A stretch of DNA of 64,000 nucleotides from Listeria valentina (GTDB lineage: Bacteria; Bacillota; Bacilli; Lactobacillales; Listeriaceae), in contig NZ_JAATJW010000001.1 of assembly GCF_011800755.1 (NCBI RefSeq), positions 55,968 through 119,967 of the forward strand, written 5' to 3'. The notes under the pieces were generated by a model. That model was not told the DNA's origin and did no database searches. It saw nothing but the letters and a program-made list of their open reading frames with translations. Positions 27,047 through 36,277 of this stretch are shown here, in pieces (position 1 is the first letter of the stretch; every line of letters starts with the position of its first letter). Both the position numbers and the translations under genes were made by a program.

Positions 27047-27051
27047 TTATT

Positions 27052-28386
27052 TTAATAAATTTCTAAGTATTGATCTCTTTCCCAAGGGTGAACGGCTGTT
27101 CGGAACATTTCACATTCAATTTCTTTTGCTTCAATGAAGTGTTCAAAAATATGTTCTCCTAATCCGTCACGAACGGCTTCATCCTTTGAAAGTTCTTTCA
27201 TCGCAAGAGAAAGGCTTTCCGGGAGGTCATAAATTCCAGCTTGATGACGTTCCTCTTCATCCATTCCATAGATATTGCGATCAACTGGAGCTACTGGCGT
27301 TAGATTATTTTTTATCCCATCAAGTCCAGCTTTAAGAAGAACAGCCATTGCAAGATAAGGATTTGCGGAAGGATCGACACTACGAAGTTCAAGACGTGTG
27401 CTTAATCCGCGAGAGTTTGGAACTCGGATAAGTGGACTGCGGTTTTTCCCACTCCATGCGATATAGCAAGGCGCTTCATAACCTGGAACAAGGCGTTTAT
27501 ATGAATTGATCGTTGGATTCGTAATTGCGGTATAGCCCCTTGCGTGCTTCATCATACCCGCTAGGAATTGATAAGCTGTCTCACTTAATTGCAACTCGCC
27601 ATCTTTATCATAAAAAGCATTTTCTTTTCCTTTGAAAAGCGACATATTAAAGTGCATGCCTGAGCCATTTACTCCAAATAACGGTTTCGGCATAAAGGTT
27701 GCATGCAAGCCATGTTTTCTAGCAATCGTTTTGACAACGAGTTTAAAAGTTTGGATGTTGTCACAAGCAGTGATTGCATCTTCATATTTAAAATCAATTT
27801 CGTGTTGACCAGGAGCCACTTCATGGTGAGAAGCTTCAATTTCAAATCCCATTTCTTCTAATTCAAGAACAATATCACGGCGACAATTTTCGCCAAGATC
27901 TGTTGGTGCTAAATCAAAATAGCCACCTGAATCGTTGAGTTCAAGCGTAGGCTTACGGTTTTCATCCAATTTGAATAGGAAAAATTCTGGTTCAGGCCCT
28001 AAATTAAAATCAGTAAAACCTAACTCGTGCATCTCTTCAAGAACACGCTTTAAATTCGCACGAGGATCTCCTGAGAAAGGTGTCATATCTGGATTATAAA
28101 TATCGCAAATCATACGAGCAACTTTTCCTTTTTCGGCTGTCCAAGGGAATACTACCCATGTATCTAAATCTGGGCATAGGTACATATCCGATTCTTCAAT
28201 ACGTACAAATCCCTCAATCGATGATCCATCAAACATCATTTTGTTATCTAACGCTTTCTCTAGTTGGCTAACTGGGATTTCTACATTTTTGATTATTCCA
28301 AGAATGTCAGTGAATTGTAGACGAATAAATTTTACATTTTGTTCATCTGCGAAGTGGAAAATGTCTTCTTTTGTATATTTTGCCAT
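27052..28386 (-). CDS. glnA: Glutamine synthetase, type I
   Basis: A 444-residue GSI-alpha enzyme joining glutamate and ammonium with ATP. Visible are the beta-grasp start ([14 protein letters not shown]), [19 protein letters not shown], the metal/ATP regions [18 protein letters not shown] and [14 protein letters not shown], and the C-terminal [16 protein letters not shown]. The adenylylation-site loop of enteric enzymes is not used in this class; feedback-inhibited enzyme acts with GlnR. It is downstream of glnR in the same operon, and ammonium made by NirB and AgaS in this window would feed it. Confidence 0.98.
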   Translation of the reverse strand: MAKYTKEDIFHFADEQNVKFIRLQFTDILGIIKNVEIPVSQLEKALDNKMMFDGSSIEGFVRIEESDMYLCPDLDTWVVFPWTAEKGKVARMICDIYNPDMTPFSGDPRANLKRVLEEMHELGFTDFNLGPEPEFFLFKLDENRKPTLELNDSGGYFDLAPTDLGENCRRDIVLELEEMGFEIEASHHEVAPGQHEIDFKYEDAITACDNIQTFKLVVKTIARKHGLHATFMPKPLFGVNGSGMHFNMSLFKGKENAFYDKDGELQLSETAYQFLAGMMKHARGYTAITNPTINSYKRLVPGYEAPCYIAWSGKNRSPLIRVPNSRGLSTRLELRSVDPSANPYLAMAVLLKAGLDGIKNNLTPVAPVDRNIYGMDEEERHQAGIYDLPESLSLAMKELSKDEAVRDGLGEHIFEHFIEAKEIECEMFRTAVHPWERDQYLEIY

Positions 28387-28452
28387 AGTAAGTCCTCCCG
28401 AATCATTTTTTATATCAACTTTTTAAAAAAGTAAATACCGATTTCGACAATC

Positions 28453-28821
28453 TTAAAGCTTTGGATATTGACTCTTTCGAATATCAGTTTCCTTTACAAA
28501 GCGACCCGCTTGTTGCATTTCTTTTCGCAAGATTTTACGAACATCATCGTCTGTTAGCGGAACCTTCGCTTCTTGTTCTTTCATTTTGTACATTTTCTTG
28601 ATTCCCGCAATGTTTAATCCATCATTTAAGTAATCTTTGATTTCAAGTAGTGTATCAATATCCTGCAAAGAATAGTGGCGGTGATTTCCTTCATTCCTCG
28701 CTGGATGTATTAAGCCTTGATCTTCATAATAGCGAATTTGTCTGGCAGTCAAGTTGGTTAGTTTCATTACTGGACCGATCGGAAAAAGCGGCATAGATCT
28801 ACGTATTTCCTTCTCACCCAT
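28453..28821 (-). CDS. glnR: Nitrogen regulator GlnR (MerR family)
   Basis: About 122 residues: an N-terminal MerR helix-turn-helix ([29 protein letters not shown], then [20 protein letters not shown]) and a C-terminal autoinhibitory tail ending RKSQYPKL. It represses glnRA when glutamine is plentiful, with glutamine synthetase as co-regulator. The first two codons of the longer frame (MAMGEK, 28827) are probably leader; MGEKEIRRS at 28821 is my choice with limited certainty. A GlnR box and strong promoter lie upstream. Confidence 0.93.
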   Translation of the reverse strand: MGEKEIRRSMPLFPIGPVMKLTNLTARQIRYYEDQGLIHPARNEGNHRHYSLQDIDTLLEIKDYLNDGLNIAGIKKMYKMKEQEAKVPLTDDDVRKILRKEMQQAGRFVKETDIRKSQYPKL

Positions 28822-28857
28822 AGCCAATCATTCCCTCCATCTTTTTAGGATAGTTGA

Positions 28858-28886
28858 ATTATATAGGATGTCATTTCTTTTGTCAA
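28858..28886 (-). promoter_or_regulatory. SigA promoter of glnRA
   Basis: Perfect TTGACA (28881-28886) and TATAAT (28858-28863) with a 17-bp spacer on the minus strand. Confidence 0.92.
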
Positions 28887-28891
28887 ATTTA

Positions 28892-28908
28892 TGTAAGATT
28901 ATCTAACA
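28892..28908. promoter_or_regulatory. GlnR/TnrA box
   Basis: TGTAAGATTATCTAACA, a perfect match to TGTNA-N7-TNACA, centred just upstream of the glnRA -35. A second, partial copy overlaps the -35 to -10 spacer. Confidence 0.9.
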
Positions 28909-28920
28909 TTGTTTTTTCGA

Positions 28921-28950
28921 TAAAAAATGCGAGCAACATTTGCTCGCATT
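28921..28950 (-). terminator. Terminator after ynbB
   Basis: An 11-bp stem (AATGCGAGCAA / TTGCTCGCATT) with a three-base loop and T-run on the minus strand. Confidence 0.88.
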
Positions 28951-28954
28951 AAAC

Positions 28955-30199
28955 TTAGTAAGGTTCATCTGAAAATAGCTCATTCACCGCTTCTGAAACA
29001 GCAATTTTAACATGTTCATAGGTTAAACCGCCTTGAACATAAAGTTCATAAGGCGGACGGATTGGCCCATCTGCTGTAAGTTCAAGACTTGCGCCTTGAA
29101 TAAAGGTCCCTGCTGCCATGATCACATCATTTTCATAACCTGGCATATAAGCACCTACTGGAAGCACATGCGCATTAACTGGAGAAAACTTTTGAATAGC
29201 TTGAGCAAAAGTTACCATTTGCGCTTGCTCCTTAAAAGATACACTTTGGATTAAATCCGTTCGTTTTACATTCCATTTCGGCTTTGTTTCAATTCCACAA
29301 AGTTCAAGAAGCGCAGCTGTAAAGCGTGCTCCTTTTACGGCCTGTGCAACAACATGTGGAGCTAAAAAGAAACCTTGATACATTTCAAGCAGGCTATAAA
29401 GCGATGCCCCAGCTTCAAGTCCAATACCAGGGGTTGTTAACCTGTATCCACAAAGATCAATCAAATCTTGCCTTCCGGCTAAGTAACCACCAATTTTCGC
29501 AAGTCCACCTCCCGGATTTTTAATCAAAGAGCCTGCAATTAAATCAGCCCCAACATCTGTTGGCTCAAGTGGTTCTACAAACTCTCCGTAGCAATTGTCG
29601 ACAAAGACAATCACATCTGGATAAAGGGATTTCACAAAACGAATCATCTCCTCAATTTCAGCAACTGAAAAAGAATCACGCTCTGCATAGCCTTTCGAAC
29701 GCTGGATCCCGATCATTTTTGTCTTATTCGACATTTTTTGCTTCACCATTTGCCAGTCCACTTGATTATTAGAAAGCAGGATCGCTTCATAATGAATGTT
29801 GAAGTCACGTAGCGAACCATTTCCTGTTTGTCCGCGAACACCAACAATTTCTTCTAATGTGTCGTATGGTGCCCCTGTTATATAGATTAGTTCATCACCC
29901 GGGCGAAGCACCCCAAATAGCGCTGTACTGATTGCATGTGTTCCTGAAATTAACTGCGGACGCACAATCGCTGCTTCCGCATGAAAAACGGAGCGATAAA
30001 CGCGTTCAAGTGTATCGCGCCCTTCATCATCGTAACCATAACCTGTTGATGGATTAAAATGAAAATCGCTCACTTTATTGTCTCGAAATGCAGCGAGAAC
30101 TTTAGCTTGATTTTCTTCTGCAATTTGGTCCGTTTCTTCATTCCATTCTTGAATCATTTCTTCAGCTTGTTGCTTTAGCTTTCTCACTTTTTCGTTCAT
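28955..30199 (-). CDS. ynbB: PLP-dependent YnbB-like protein (aluminium-resistance/methionine gamma-lyase-like family)
   Basis: A 414-residue fold-type I pyridoxal-phosphate protein. The likely Schiff-base lysine is in AGSLIKNPGGG, preceded by the PLP-ring residues VFVDNCYGEF and the SGTHAIST phosphate region. Database names such as aluminium resistance protein are historical; the true reaction is unknown. The ATG at 30197-30199 has AAAGGA seven bases upstream. It lies between hfq and glnR; hflX, which separates hfq and ynbB in Bacillus and L. monocytogenes, is absent. Confidence 0.88.
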   Translation of the reverse strand: MNEKVRKLKQQAEEMIQEWNEETDQIAEENQAKVLAAFRDNKVSDFHFNPSTGYGYDDEGRDTLERVYRSVFHAEAAIVRPQLISGTHAISTALFGVLRPGDELIYITGAPYDTLEEIVGVRGQTGNGSLRDFNIHYEAILLSNNQVDWQMVKQKMSNKTKMIGIQRSKGYAERDSFSVAEIEEMIRFVKSLYPDVIVFVDNCYGEFVEPLEPTDVGADLIAGSLIKNPGGGLAKIGGYLAGRQDLIDLCGYRLTTPGIGLEAGASLYSLLEMYQGFFLAPHVVAQAVKGARFTAALLELCGIETKPKWNVKRTDLIQSVSFKEQAQMVTFAQAIQKFSPVNAHVLPVGAYMPGYENDVIMAAGTFIQGASLELTADGPIRPPYELYVQGGLTYEHVKIAVSEAVNELFSDEPY

Positions 30200-30232
30200 T
30201 CGTTTTCCTTTCTCGCTTTTTCTGTGATTCAA

Positions 30233-30261
30233 CACAAAAAAAGGCAGGAGAAACCTGCCTT
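30233..30261 (-). terminator. Terminator after hfq
   Basis: An 8-bp stem AAGGCAGG/CCTGCCTT with a five-base loop and a long T-run on the minus strand. Confidence 0.88.
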
Positions 30262-30275
30262 TTAAGCTTTATTTT

Positions 30276-30506
30276 TTAATCTTCTTGGCTAAGGGTTACG
30301 TTTTTTTGTGGCGAAAATGTTGAAATCGCATGTTTGAAAACGAGTTGTTGTTTGCCCTCAACATCAAGAAGCACCGTAAAATTATCAAAGCTTACGACAC
30401 GTCCACGTAGTTGGAAGCCGTTTGTTAAGAATACCGTAGCTAGAATTTTCTCCTTACGAAGTTGATTTAAATATTGATCTTGTAACGCTTGTCCACCTTT
30501 GCTCAT
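30276..30506 (-). CDS. hfq: RNA chaperone Hfq
   Basis: A 76-residue Sm-like protein with Sm1 ([25 protein letters not shown]) and the Sm2 segment [11 protein letters not shown]; the Gln near position 7 of the family RNA-binding ring is in [11 protein letters not shown]. Hexameric chaperone for sRNA-mRNA pairing. It follows miaA by 87 nt, the usual order, and is closed by its own terminator. Confidence 0.97.
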   Translation of the reverse strand: MSKGGQALQDQYLNQLRKEKILATVFLTNGFQLRGRVVSFDNFTVLLDVEGKQQLVFKHAISTFSPQKNVTLSQED

Positions 30507-30593
30507 GTTTCTCTCTCCTATCTCTCTTTAAAATCAATCACACAAAAAGGATTGCTAGAAGAACATTGTCTTCTATTTCTAAAAATTATACCC

Positions 30594-31529
30594 TCATTTA
30601 TAAGAATCAAACAGATTTGCTTTTAAAAATCGACTAATACAAGCGTTTGCTTGTCTTTCAGTTGATTCTTCTAGTGCATGAATCCAGTGAATCTTCATTC
30701 GGTTCCTAAACCAAGTCATCTGCCTTTTTGCAAAACGGCGTGAATTTTTCTTGATCAATTCGGCCGCATCCTCTTTTGAAAGCTCTCCATCAAAATATTG
30801 AAACAATTCTTTATAGCCGATCCCACGTGTGGCAGGTACATCGCCCAAAGACAGATCATATAACGCTTTTGCTTCTTCGATTAATCCTGCGTCCATCATC
30901 AGATCCACACGTTGATTAATTCGGTCGTAAAGCACAGAACGCTCTAATTCAAGTCCCAAAAAGAGAGGCTCAAATTCATCCGACAGCTCCGTTTCTACTT
31001 GATACTCACTAAAAGGTTTCCCAGTGAGTTCCATCACTTCAAGCGCCCGAATTACACGTCGTTTATTATTCAAATGAATCTGCTCAGCACTTTTCGGATC
31101 TTTCTCAAGCAATAAGTTATGGAGCTTAGACGCATCCATTTCTTCTAACCGAGCCCGGTACTCAGGATCTTCAGAGGCTTTTCCAAAAGAATAATTGTAA
31201 AAAACCGATTGAATGTAAAGGCCAGTTCCACCTACGACAAAAGGAAGTTTGCCTTTTGAATGAATCATTCGAATTCTCTTTTTTGTTTCATCTTGAAATG
31301 CTGAAGCTGAAAAAGATTCATTTGATTGTACAACATCAATCAGATAATGAGGAATCCCACGCATTTCGTTTTCCGTAATTTTGGCTGTTCCGATATCAAG
31401 CCCCTTATAAACTTGCATAGAATCACCGCTAATGATCTCCCCTTGCCAATTTTCAGCAAGTGATACACTCAGTTCGGTTTTTCCAACAGCAGTCGGACCG
31501 ACAAGAACAATGACTGGTATTTTAGCCAA
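30594..31529 (-). CDS. miaA: tRNA dimethylallyltransferase MiaA
   Basis: A 311-residue enzyme adding a dimethylallyl group to A37 of tRNAs reading UNN codons. P-loop [15 protein letters not shown] (residues 8-16), the substrate motif [30 protein letters not shown] and the C-terminal TRGIGYKEL and [13 protein letters not shown]. Upstream of hfq on the same strand. Confidence 0.97.
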   Translation of the reverse strand: MAKIPVIVLVGPTAVGKTELSVSLAENWQGEIISGDSMQVYKGLDIGTAKITENEMRGIPHYLIDVVQSNESFSASAFQDETKKRIRMIHSKGKLPFVVGGTGLYIQSVFYNYSFGKASEDPEYRARLEEMDASKLHNLLLEKDPKSAEQIHLNNKRRVIRALEVMELTGKPFSEYQVETELSDEFEPLFLGLELERSVLYDRINQRVDLMMDAGLIEEAKALYDLSLGDVPATRGIGYKELFQYFDGELSKEDAAELIKKNSRRFAKRQMTWFRNRMKIHWIHALEESTERQANACISRFLKANLFDSYK

Positions 31530-31618
31530 ACGAAAAAACCTCCTTTTCGTCTACTACTAATTTATCATGAAAACGACGGCTTGGGAACTCTTTTTTGCCT
31601 AACAATGCTTGTCTAACG

Positions 31619-31656
31619 CAAAAGCACGTTCCTCATTCAACTTGGGAACGTGCTCG
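31619..31656 (-). terminator. Terminator after glpD
   Basis: A 10-bp stem (AGCACGTTCC/GGAACGTGCT, 31623-31632 with 31645-31654) with a short T-run on the minus strand. Confidence 0.75.
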
Positions 31657-31679
31657 CGCTTTTCTATGTCTTTTGTCAT

Positions 31680-33365
31680 TTATTTGCTTTTTCGGTCATG
31701 CCAATCTGCGGGTTCACGAGCATCTTTAATTTGTGTATCTAATTCTGCTTGTAATTTTTCTCGTGTTTTCTCGTCCCAATGGAATAACCGATTCATTTCT
31801 TCAAATACTTCGTCTTTCCATTCTAGTAGATAAGGCATATCGAAAAGTAAATAGCCGGTTCTTCTGAGTAAGAAATCAACTGGATCGATGACCGATTCAT
31901 GATAAATCGAGTAGTGCAGCTCAGCATATAAACTATTTGGTAGTGTATCCATTCCTTTTTCCTTATGTTCTTGCGCATAAGTAAACAGTTGGTCGATATT
32001 TGTTCCAAATCGTTTTACCACTTCACGCGCTTCTTCAAGTGACCATCCAAAACGGTTAATTGCTTCTTTAGCTTTCTTGTCAATAAAGCTTTCCAAGTTT
32101 TCTGAGCCACCGATATCTCCGCCAGAAATTGGTAAATGTTTCGTTTGCACCGCTTTGAATGTTTTCCCAGTTTCTTTACTTAAGTCTTTCGAAATATCAT
32201 CCAGAAGTTTTTCAGCCATTTTCCGGTAACCTGTCAATTTACCACCAGCCATTGTGATCAAGCCGCTATCCGAAAACCAAACTTCATCCTTCCGAGAAAT
32301 TTCAGATGGGTCCTTTCCTTCTTCATAGATAAGCGGTCTAACACCTGCCCAGCTCGATTCTACATCTTTTTCCGTCACATGTACATCTGGGAACATATAG
32401 TTGATGGCTTTAATGACATAATTGTGATCGGATTCAAGTGCTTTTGGATTGATTGGCGATTCATCATAAAAAGTGTCCGTTGTTCCGACATATACCTTTT
32501 TATCACGTGGAATCGCAAACACCATTCGTCCGTCTGGTGTATCAAAATAAACAGCTTGTTCCATTGGGAATTTTTTCTTATCAATAACTAAGTGAATCCC
32601 TTTAGTTAAACGCAAATGTTTATTGTTGTGCGAATAGTCAAGCTTACGAACTTTATCTACCCATGGGCCGGCAGCATTAATCACACGATGTCCATAAATA
32701 TCATACACTTTTCCAGAAAGTCGGTCTGTCACCGTCACGCCAGAAACTTGGCGTTTATCATCATAAATAAATTGTTCAGCTTTCGTATAATTAATTGCTT
32801 TTGCACCGAGCTCTACAGCTTTTTTCATCACTTCAATCGTTAGTCGCGCGTCGTCAGTCCGATATTCTACATAATAACCGGATCCTTTCAAACCATCTTT
32901 TTTTACAAACGGATTTTTAGAAAGCGTTTCTGCTTTCGACAAAATTTTACGTCGCTCGCTTTTTTTTACACCTGCTAAGTAGTCATAAAGCCGAATACCA
33001 GCAGAAGCCGTGAGTTTCCCCATATTTCCGCCTTTATGGAATGGAAGCATCATCCATTCTGGAGTCGTGACGTGAGGTCCATTTTCATACACGATCGCTC
33101 GTTCTTTCCCAAGTTCTGCAACTTCTTTTACTTCAAACTGTTGTAGATAGCGCAAACCGCCATGTACAAGCTTTGTAGAACGGCTTGATGTTCCGCTAGC
33201 AAAGTCATTCATCTCAACAAGAGCAACTGTCATTCCACGTGAAACGGCGTCTAATGCGATCCCTGCTCCTGTAATGCCTCCGCCGATGATTACAACATCA
33301 AATTTCTCATCTTGCATTTTTCTTTCGATCGTTTCTCTGTCAAAAGCTGAAAATAATTGTACCAT
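31680..33365 (-). CDS. glpD: Glycerol-3-phosphate dehydrogenase (FAD), aerobic type
   Basis: A 561-residue membrane-associated flavoenzyme oxidising sn-glycerol 3-phosphate to dihydroxyacetone phosphate. N-terminal FAD motif [38 protein letters not shown], and the catalytic-domain [11 protein letters not shown] and [12 protein letters not shown]. The frame is open to 33452, but the ATG at 33363-33365 has a GGGGG site and gives the family start [11 protein letters not shown]. The leader contains an attenuator, implying GlpP-like control by glycerol 3-phosphate. Confidence 0.96.
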   Translation of the reverse strand: MVQLFSAFDRETIERKMQDEKFDVVIIGGGITGAGIALDAVSRGMTVALVEMNDFASGTSSRSTKLVHGGLRYLQQFEVKEVAELGKERAIVYENGPHVTTPEWMMLPFHKGGNMGKLTASAGIRLYDYLAGVKKSERRKILSKAETLSKNPFVKKDGLKGSGYYVEYRTDDARLTIEVMKKAVELGAKAINYTKAEQFIYDDKRQVSGVTVTDRLSGKVYDIYGHRVINAAGPWVDKVRKLDYSHNNKHLRLTKGIHLVIDKKKFPMEQAVYFDTPDGRMVFAIPRDKKVYVGTTDTFYDESPINPKALESDHNYVIKAINYMFPDVHVTEKDVESSWAGVRPLIYEEGKDPSEISRKDEVWFSDSGLITMAGGKLTGYRKMAEKLLDDISKDLSKETGKTFKAVQTKHLPISGGDIGGSENLESFIDKKAKEAINRFGWSLEEAREVVKRFGTNIDQLFTYAQEHKEKGMDTLPNSLYAELHYSIYHESVIDPVDFLLRRTGYLLFDMPYLLEWKDEVFEEMNRLFHWDEKTREKLQAELDTQIKDAREPADWHDRKSK

Positions 33366-33472
33366 GTTTTTTCCCCCTTCATATCTTGTTAACGCATCTA
33401 CTGATCTATTCGCCTTTTTCCACCAAATGCTCCTTTTGAAACGCAAAAACAAAGTAAAGCTTACGCGAACAG

Positions 33473-33521
33473 AAAAAAAGAGACCACAAAACAGACGAAT
33501 TACTCGTCGCTTGCAGTCTCT
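33473..33521 (-). promoter_or_regulatory. Attenuator in the glpD leader (GlpP-type)
   Basis: On the minus strand, AGAGAC (33516-33521) pairs with GTCTCT (33479-33484) and an inner five-base GACGA/TCGTC stem, followed by seven T residues, 108 nt before the glpD ATG. A terminator inside the leader of glpD is what Bacillus GlpP antiterminates; the arrangement is the same. Confidence 0.75.
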
Positions 33522-33685
33522 CTAATCTCAAATAGACAATTTAACTATTAACTTGTACCCATTATAACCAATTTTCCAAGAAAGAGAAAGTATTTTGTCT
33601 TAGAAAAAATCTTCTGTAAAATTTTATAGTAAAATGGAACTAGCAAAAGGCGCGGAATAGCAATAAACAACCCAAATGCAATGTT

Positions 33686-33699
33686 TAAAAGCGCTTTAT
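33686..33699. promoter_or_regulatory. cre-like CcpA site
   Basis: TAAAAGCGCTTTAT matches the palindromic cre TGAAAGCGCTTTCA in 12 of 14 bases. It is about 138 bp upstream of the glpD -10 and 78 bp upstream of the oatA -35, so which gene it serves is unclear. Confidence 0.5.
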
Positions 33700-33763
33700 T
33701 TTAGGTGGATTTTCCTTTTTTATATCTAAGGTCTCAAAATGTTAAAAATAACACCTTTATCCG

Positions 33764-33791
33764 TTACAGTATCCCGCTTCTGTGGTATTAT
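33764..33791 (+). promoter_or_regulatory. Promoter of oatA
   Basis: TTACAG (33764-33769), 16-bp spacer, TATTAT (33786-33791) with an extended TGG before the -10. Confidence 0.55.
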
Positions 33792-33846
33792 TGATTGTGA
33801 CTTAAAAATTACTTAATTTGAAATTACTGGATTGGGAGATGTTATT

Positions 33847-35724
33847 TTGAAAAGAACTGCTCGTTACAGTAGGAAATACGTGCCGAGTATTGACGGGCTT
33901 CGCGCATTGGCCGTTCTAGCAGTCATTGCTTACCATTTGAATTTTTCTTGGGCCAAGGGTGGTTTTATTGGCGTTGACATATTTTTCGTATTATCTGGTT
34001 ATTTAATTACAAATATTTTGCTGACACAATGGGAAACTAAAAATACCATTGATTTGAAACAATTCTGGCTTAGACGCTTTCGACGATTATTTCCGGCCGC
34101 TTATTTTATGATCATCTGCGTTGTTATTTTTGCAGTTCTATTCAATCGTGATTTACTGCATAACCTTCGCGGAGATAGCATTGCTTCTTTTTTCTATGTG
34201 AGCAATTGGTGGTTTATCTTCCACAATGTTTCTTATTTTGATTCATTCGGAGTTCCCTCCCCACTGAAAAACTTGTGGTCTCTTGCGATTGAAGAGCAAT
34301 TCTATTTAATCTGGCCGCTTTTCCTATATGGATTCCTCCGTTTCATCAAGAATCCAAAATGGCTATTACGAACTATTATTATCCTTGCCCTGCTATCTGC
34401 GATCTTAATGGGTATTCTTTACACACCTGGTAGCGATCCAAGCCGCGTCTACTATGGCACCGACACTCGCTTATTTGATTTACTCAGTGGTTGTGCCCTT
34501 GCTTTTTTATGGCCTTTCAATCGACTCAGTCCTAAAATACCGGCTAAAAGTCGGCTCACACTGAATATTGCAGGAACTATCAGCGTTATCTTATTCTTTG
34601 TCTTTGTTTATGCTTTAAATGAATATCAAACTTTTCTCTATCGTGGCGGCCTCTTTTTAGTCGCTCTTCTCGGAGTAGTGATGATAGCAACGATTTCGCA
34701 TCCATCTTGTTACTTAAGCCGTGTATTTAGTCTTAAGCCACTTCGCTGGATCGGAACACGTTCTTACGGTATATACTTATGGCACTATCCCATTATTACG
34801 CTCACTACGCCTGTAACTGAAATCGGCCAACTAAGTATCATTCGACCGATCTTACAAGTTGCAGCAACTTTCATTATTGCTGAACTTTCGTATCGTTATT
34901 TGGAAACGCCTATTCGCAAACATGGCTTTTTCAATTTTATTCGTTCATTCCGCTACAAAAATTATTTTGTCTTTAAAAATAAACCCGTTGGACTTTGGGC
35001 ATCCATTTTCGTCCTCGTCCTCTCAATCGGCACTTTTGCACTCGGAATGACTGGCATTTTATCTACCGAAACAAAAGCCGAAACGAAAAAAACAGAAGTG
35101 AAAAGTTCCAATCATGGCGAGCAAACAAAAGTCCCTCCGAAGAAGGAAAAACAAGATACAAAAAACAAATCGGAAACATCCAATAATGGAGCGCAGCAAA
35201 ACAAACCAGAAAACAAACCTAATCAAGCAACTGTCCCTCCAAAAAAAGAGCAGCCTTATCCTTATAAGCAAACACTAGCTCTAGGCGATTCGATTATGAT
35301 TGACATTGAACCCTATTTAAAAGAAACCGTTCCAAATGTAACAATTGACGGAAAAATTGGTAGACAATTATCTGATGCGATCGACCTTGCATCAAGTTAT
35401 AAAAAATATAACACGAGTGATAGCGCAGTAATTATCGAGCTTGGAACCAATGGACCATTTACTGAAAAACAATTAAATCGTTTATTAGATCAGTTCGATC
35501 AGGCAAATATCTACTTTGTAAACTCTCGTGTTCCACGTGGTTGGGAACAAGAAGTTAATGCAGCGATTAATGCTGCAGCTGAAAATTATCCAAATTTAAC
35601 TGTCGTCAATTGGTACTCGCTTGCTAAAGTCAACAGCAGCTACTTTGAACCAGACGGTGTACATTTGAAAAAAGAAGGCGCGCAAGCTTATGTGAATTTG
35701 CTCATGCAAACAATCAAAAAATAA
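33847..35724 (+). CDS. oatA: Peptidoglycan O-acetyltransferase OatA-like (acyltransferase-3 plus SGNH)
   Basis: About 625 residues. Residues 10-390 form an acyltransferase-3 membrane domain with ten or eleven helices (YVPSIDGLRALAVLAVIAYH, GGFIGVDIFFVLSGYLIT, IEEQFYLIWPL). A Lys/Glu/Asn-rich linker (about 405-460) leads to an extracellular SGNH domain with GDSIM (Ser nucleophile) and the Asp/His pair in PDGVHL. It matches OatA, which acetylates MurNAc C6-OH and confers lysozyme resistance. GGGAG is eight bases before the TTG at 33847; an in-frame TTG at 33832 lacks a ribosome site. Confidence 0.9.
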   Translation: MKRTARYSRKYVPSIDGLRALAVLAVIAYHLNFSWAKGGFIGVDIFFVLSGYLITNILLTQWETKNTIDLKQFWLRRFRRLFPAAYFMIICVVIFAVLFNRDLLHNLRGDSIASFFYVSNWWFIFHNVSYFDSFGVPSPLKNLWSLAIEEQFYLIWPLFLYGFLRFIKNPKWLLRTIIILALLSAILMGILYTPGSDPSRVYYGTDTRLFDLLSGCALAFLWPFNRLSPKIPAKSRLTLNIAGTISVILFFVFVYALNEYQTFLYRGGLFLVALLGVVMIATISHPSCYLSRVFSLKPLRWIGTRSYGIYLWHYPIITLTTPVTEIGQLSIIRPILQVAATFIIAELSYRYLETPIRKHGFFNFIRSFRYKNYFVFKNKPVGLWASIFVLVLSIGTFALGMTGILSTETKAETKKTEVKSSNHGEQTKVPPKKEKQDTKNKSETSNNGAQQNKPENKPNQATVPPKKEQPYPYKQTLALGDSIMIDIEPYLKETVPNVTIDGKIGRQLSDAIDLASSYKKYNTSDSAVIIELGTNGPFTEKQLNRLLDQFDQANIYFVNSRVPRGWEQEVNAAINAAAENYPNLTVVNWYSLAKVNSSYFEPDGVHLKKEGAQAYVNLLMQTIKK

Positions 35725-35764
35725 AAAACGCTTTTCCAGCTCGTTGCTGGAAAAGCGTTTTTTT
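35725..35764. terminator. Shared bidirectional terminator of oatA and luxS
   Basis: A 16-bp perfect stem (35725-35740 with 35746-35761) directly between the converging stops; flanking A and T runs serve both strands. Confidence 0.92.
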
Positions 35765-36227
35765 ACGCAAAGATATGCTGCCAATTTTCTCGTTCATCTA
35801 AAAATTCACGGGCTAGTTCTTTTGCACCTTCTAAACTATGACTTGCCGCAAATCCGCACTGCACTTCATTACATGCTGGTACTTCATTTTGCACAAGACA
35901 GTCCTTAAGTGTCGCTTCTAAAATTCGGAGAAAGTCCTCATAATTGTCATGATTAATCATGGAAACGTAAAATCCTGTCTGACATCCCATCGGACTAATA
36001 TCTACCACTTTATCCGAGTGGTTCCTCGAAAGCTCTGCCATCAAATGCTCAAGTGAATGAAGTGCCGGCATTTCCATATGCGCTTTGTTGGGTTGCTTGA
36101 AACGCACGTCATATTTATAAATTTCATCTCCGTTGAGACCCTTTTTCACCCCAGCAAGCCTCACGTAGGGCGCCTTCACCTTCGTGTGATCTAAATTAAA
36201 ACTTTCTACATTCATTTTTTCACTCAT
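35763..36227 (-). CDS. luxS: S-ribosylhomocysteine lyase LuxS
   Basis: A 154-residue metalloenzyme splitting S-ribosylhomocysteine into homocysteine and the AI-2 precursor DPD. Metal ligands are His and His in [11 protein letters not shown] and the Cys in EVQCGF; the catalytic Cys is in MGCQTGFYV. The ATG at 36225-36227 has GAGGAG seven bases upstream; six extra codons of open frame upstream are not needed. It follows parC with 50 nt between. Confidence 0.97.
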   Translation of the reverse strand: MSEKMNVESFNLDHTKVKAPYVRLAGVKKGLNGDEIYKYDVRFKQPNKAHMEMPALHSLEHLMAELSRNHSDKVVDISPMGCQTGFYVSMINHDNYEDFLRILEATLKDCLVQNEVPACNEVQCGFAASHSLEGAKELAREFLDERENWQHIFA

Positions 36228-36277
36228 AAAAAAGCTCCTCTCCACAATCTTTTGCTAGAATAGCTGATTTTTAGCTG

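Larger units (their letters stand above)
33366..33846. other. glpD-oatA divergent intergenic region
   Basis: This 481-base gap holds the glpD leader with attenuator, a glpD -10 (TATAAT, minus strand, 33561-33566, poor -35), a cre-like site at 33686-33699 and the oatA promoter at 33764-33791. No gene is seen in it; in L. monocytogenes additional genes occupy this place. Confidence 0.7.
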
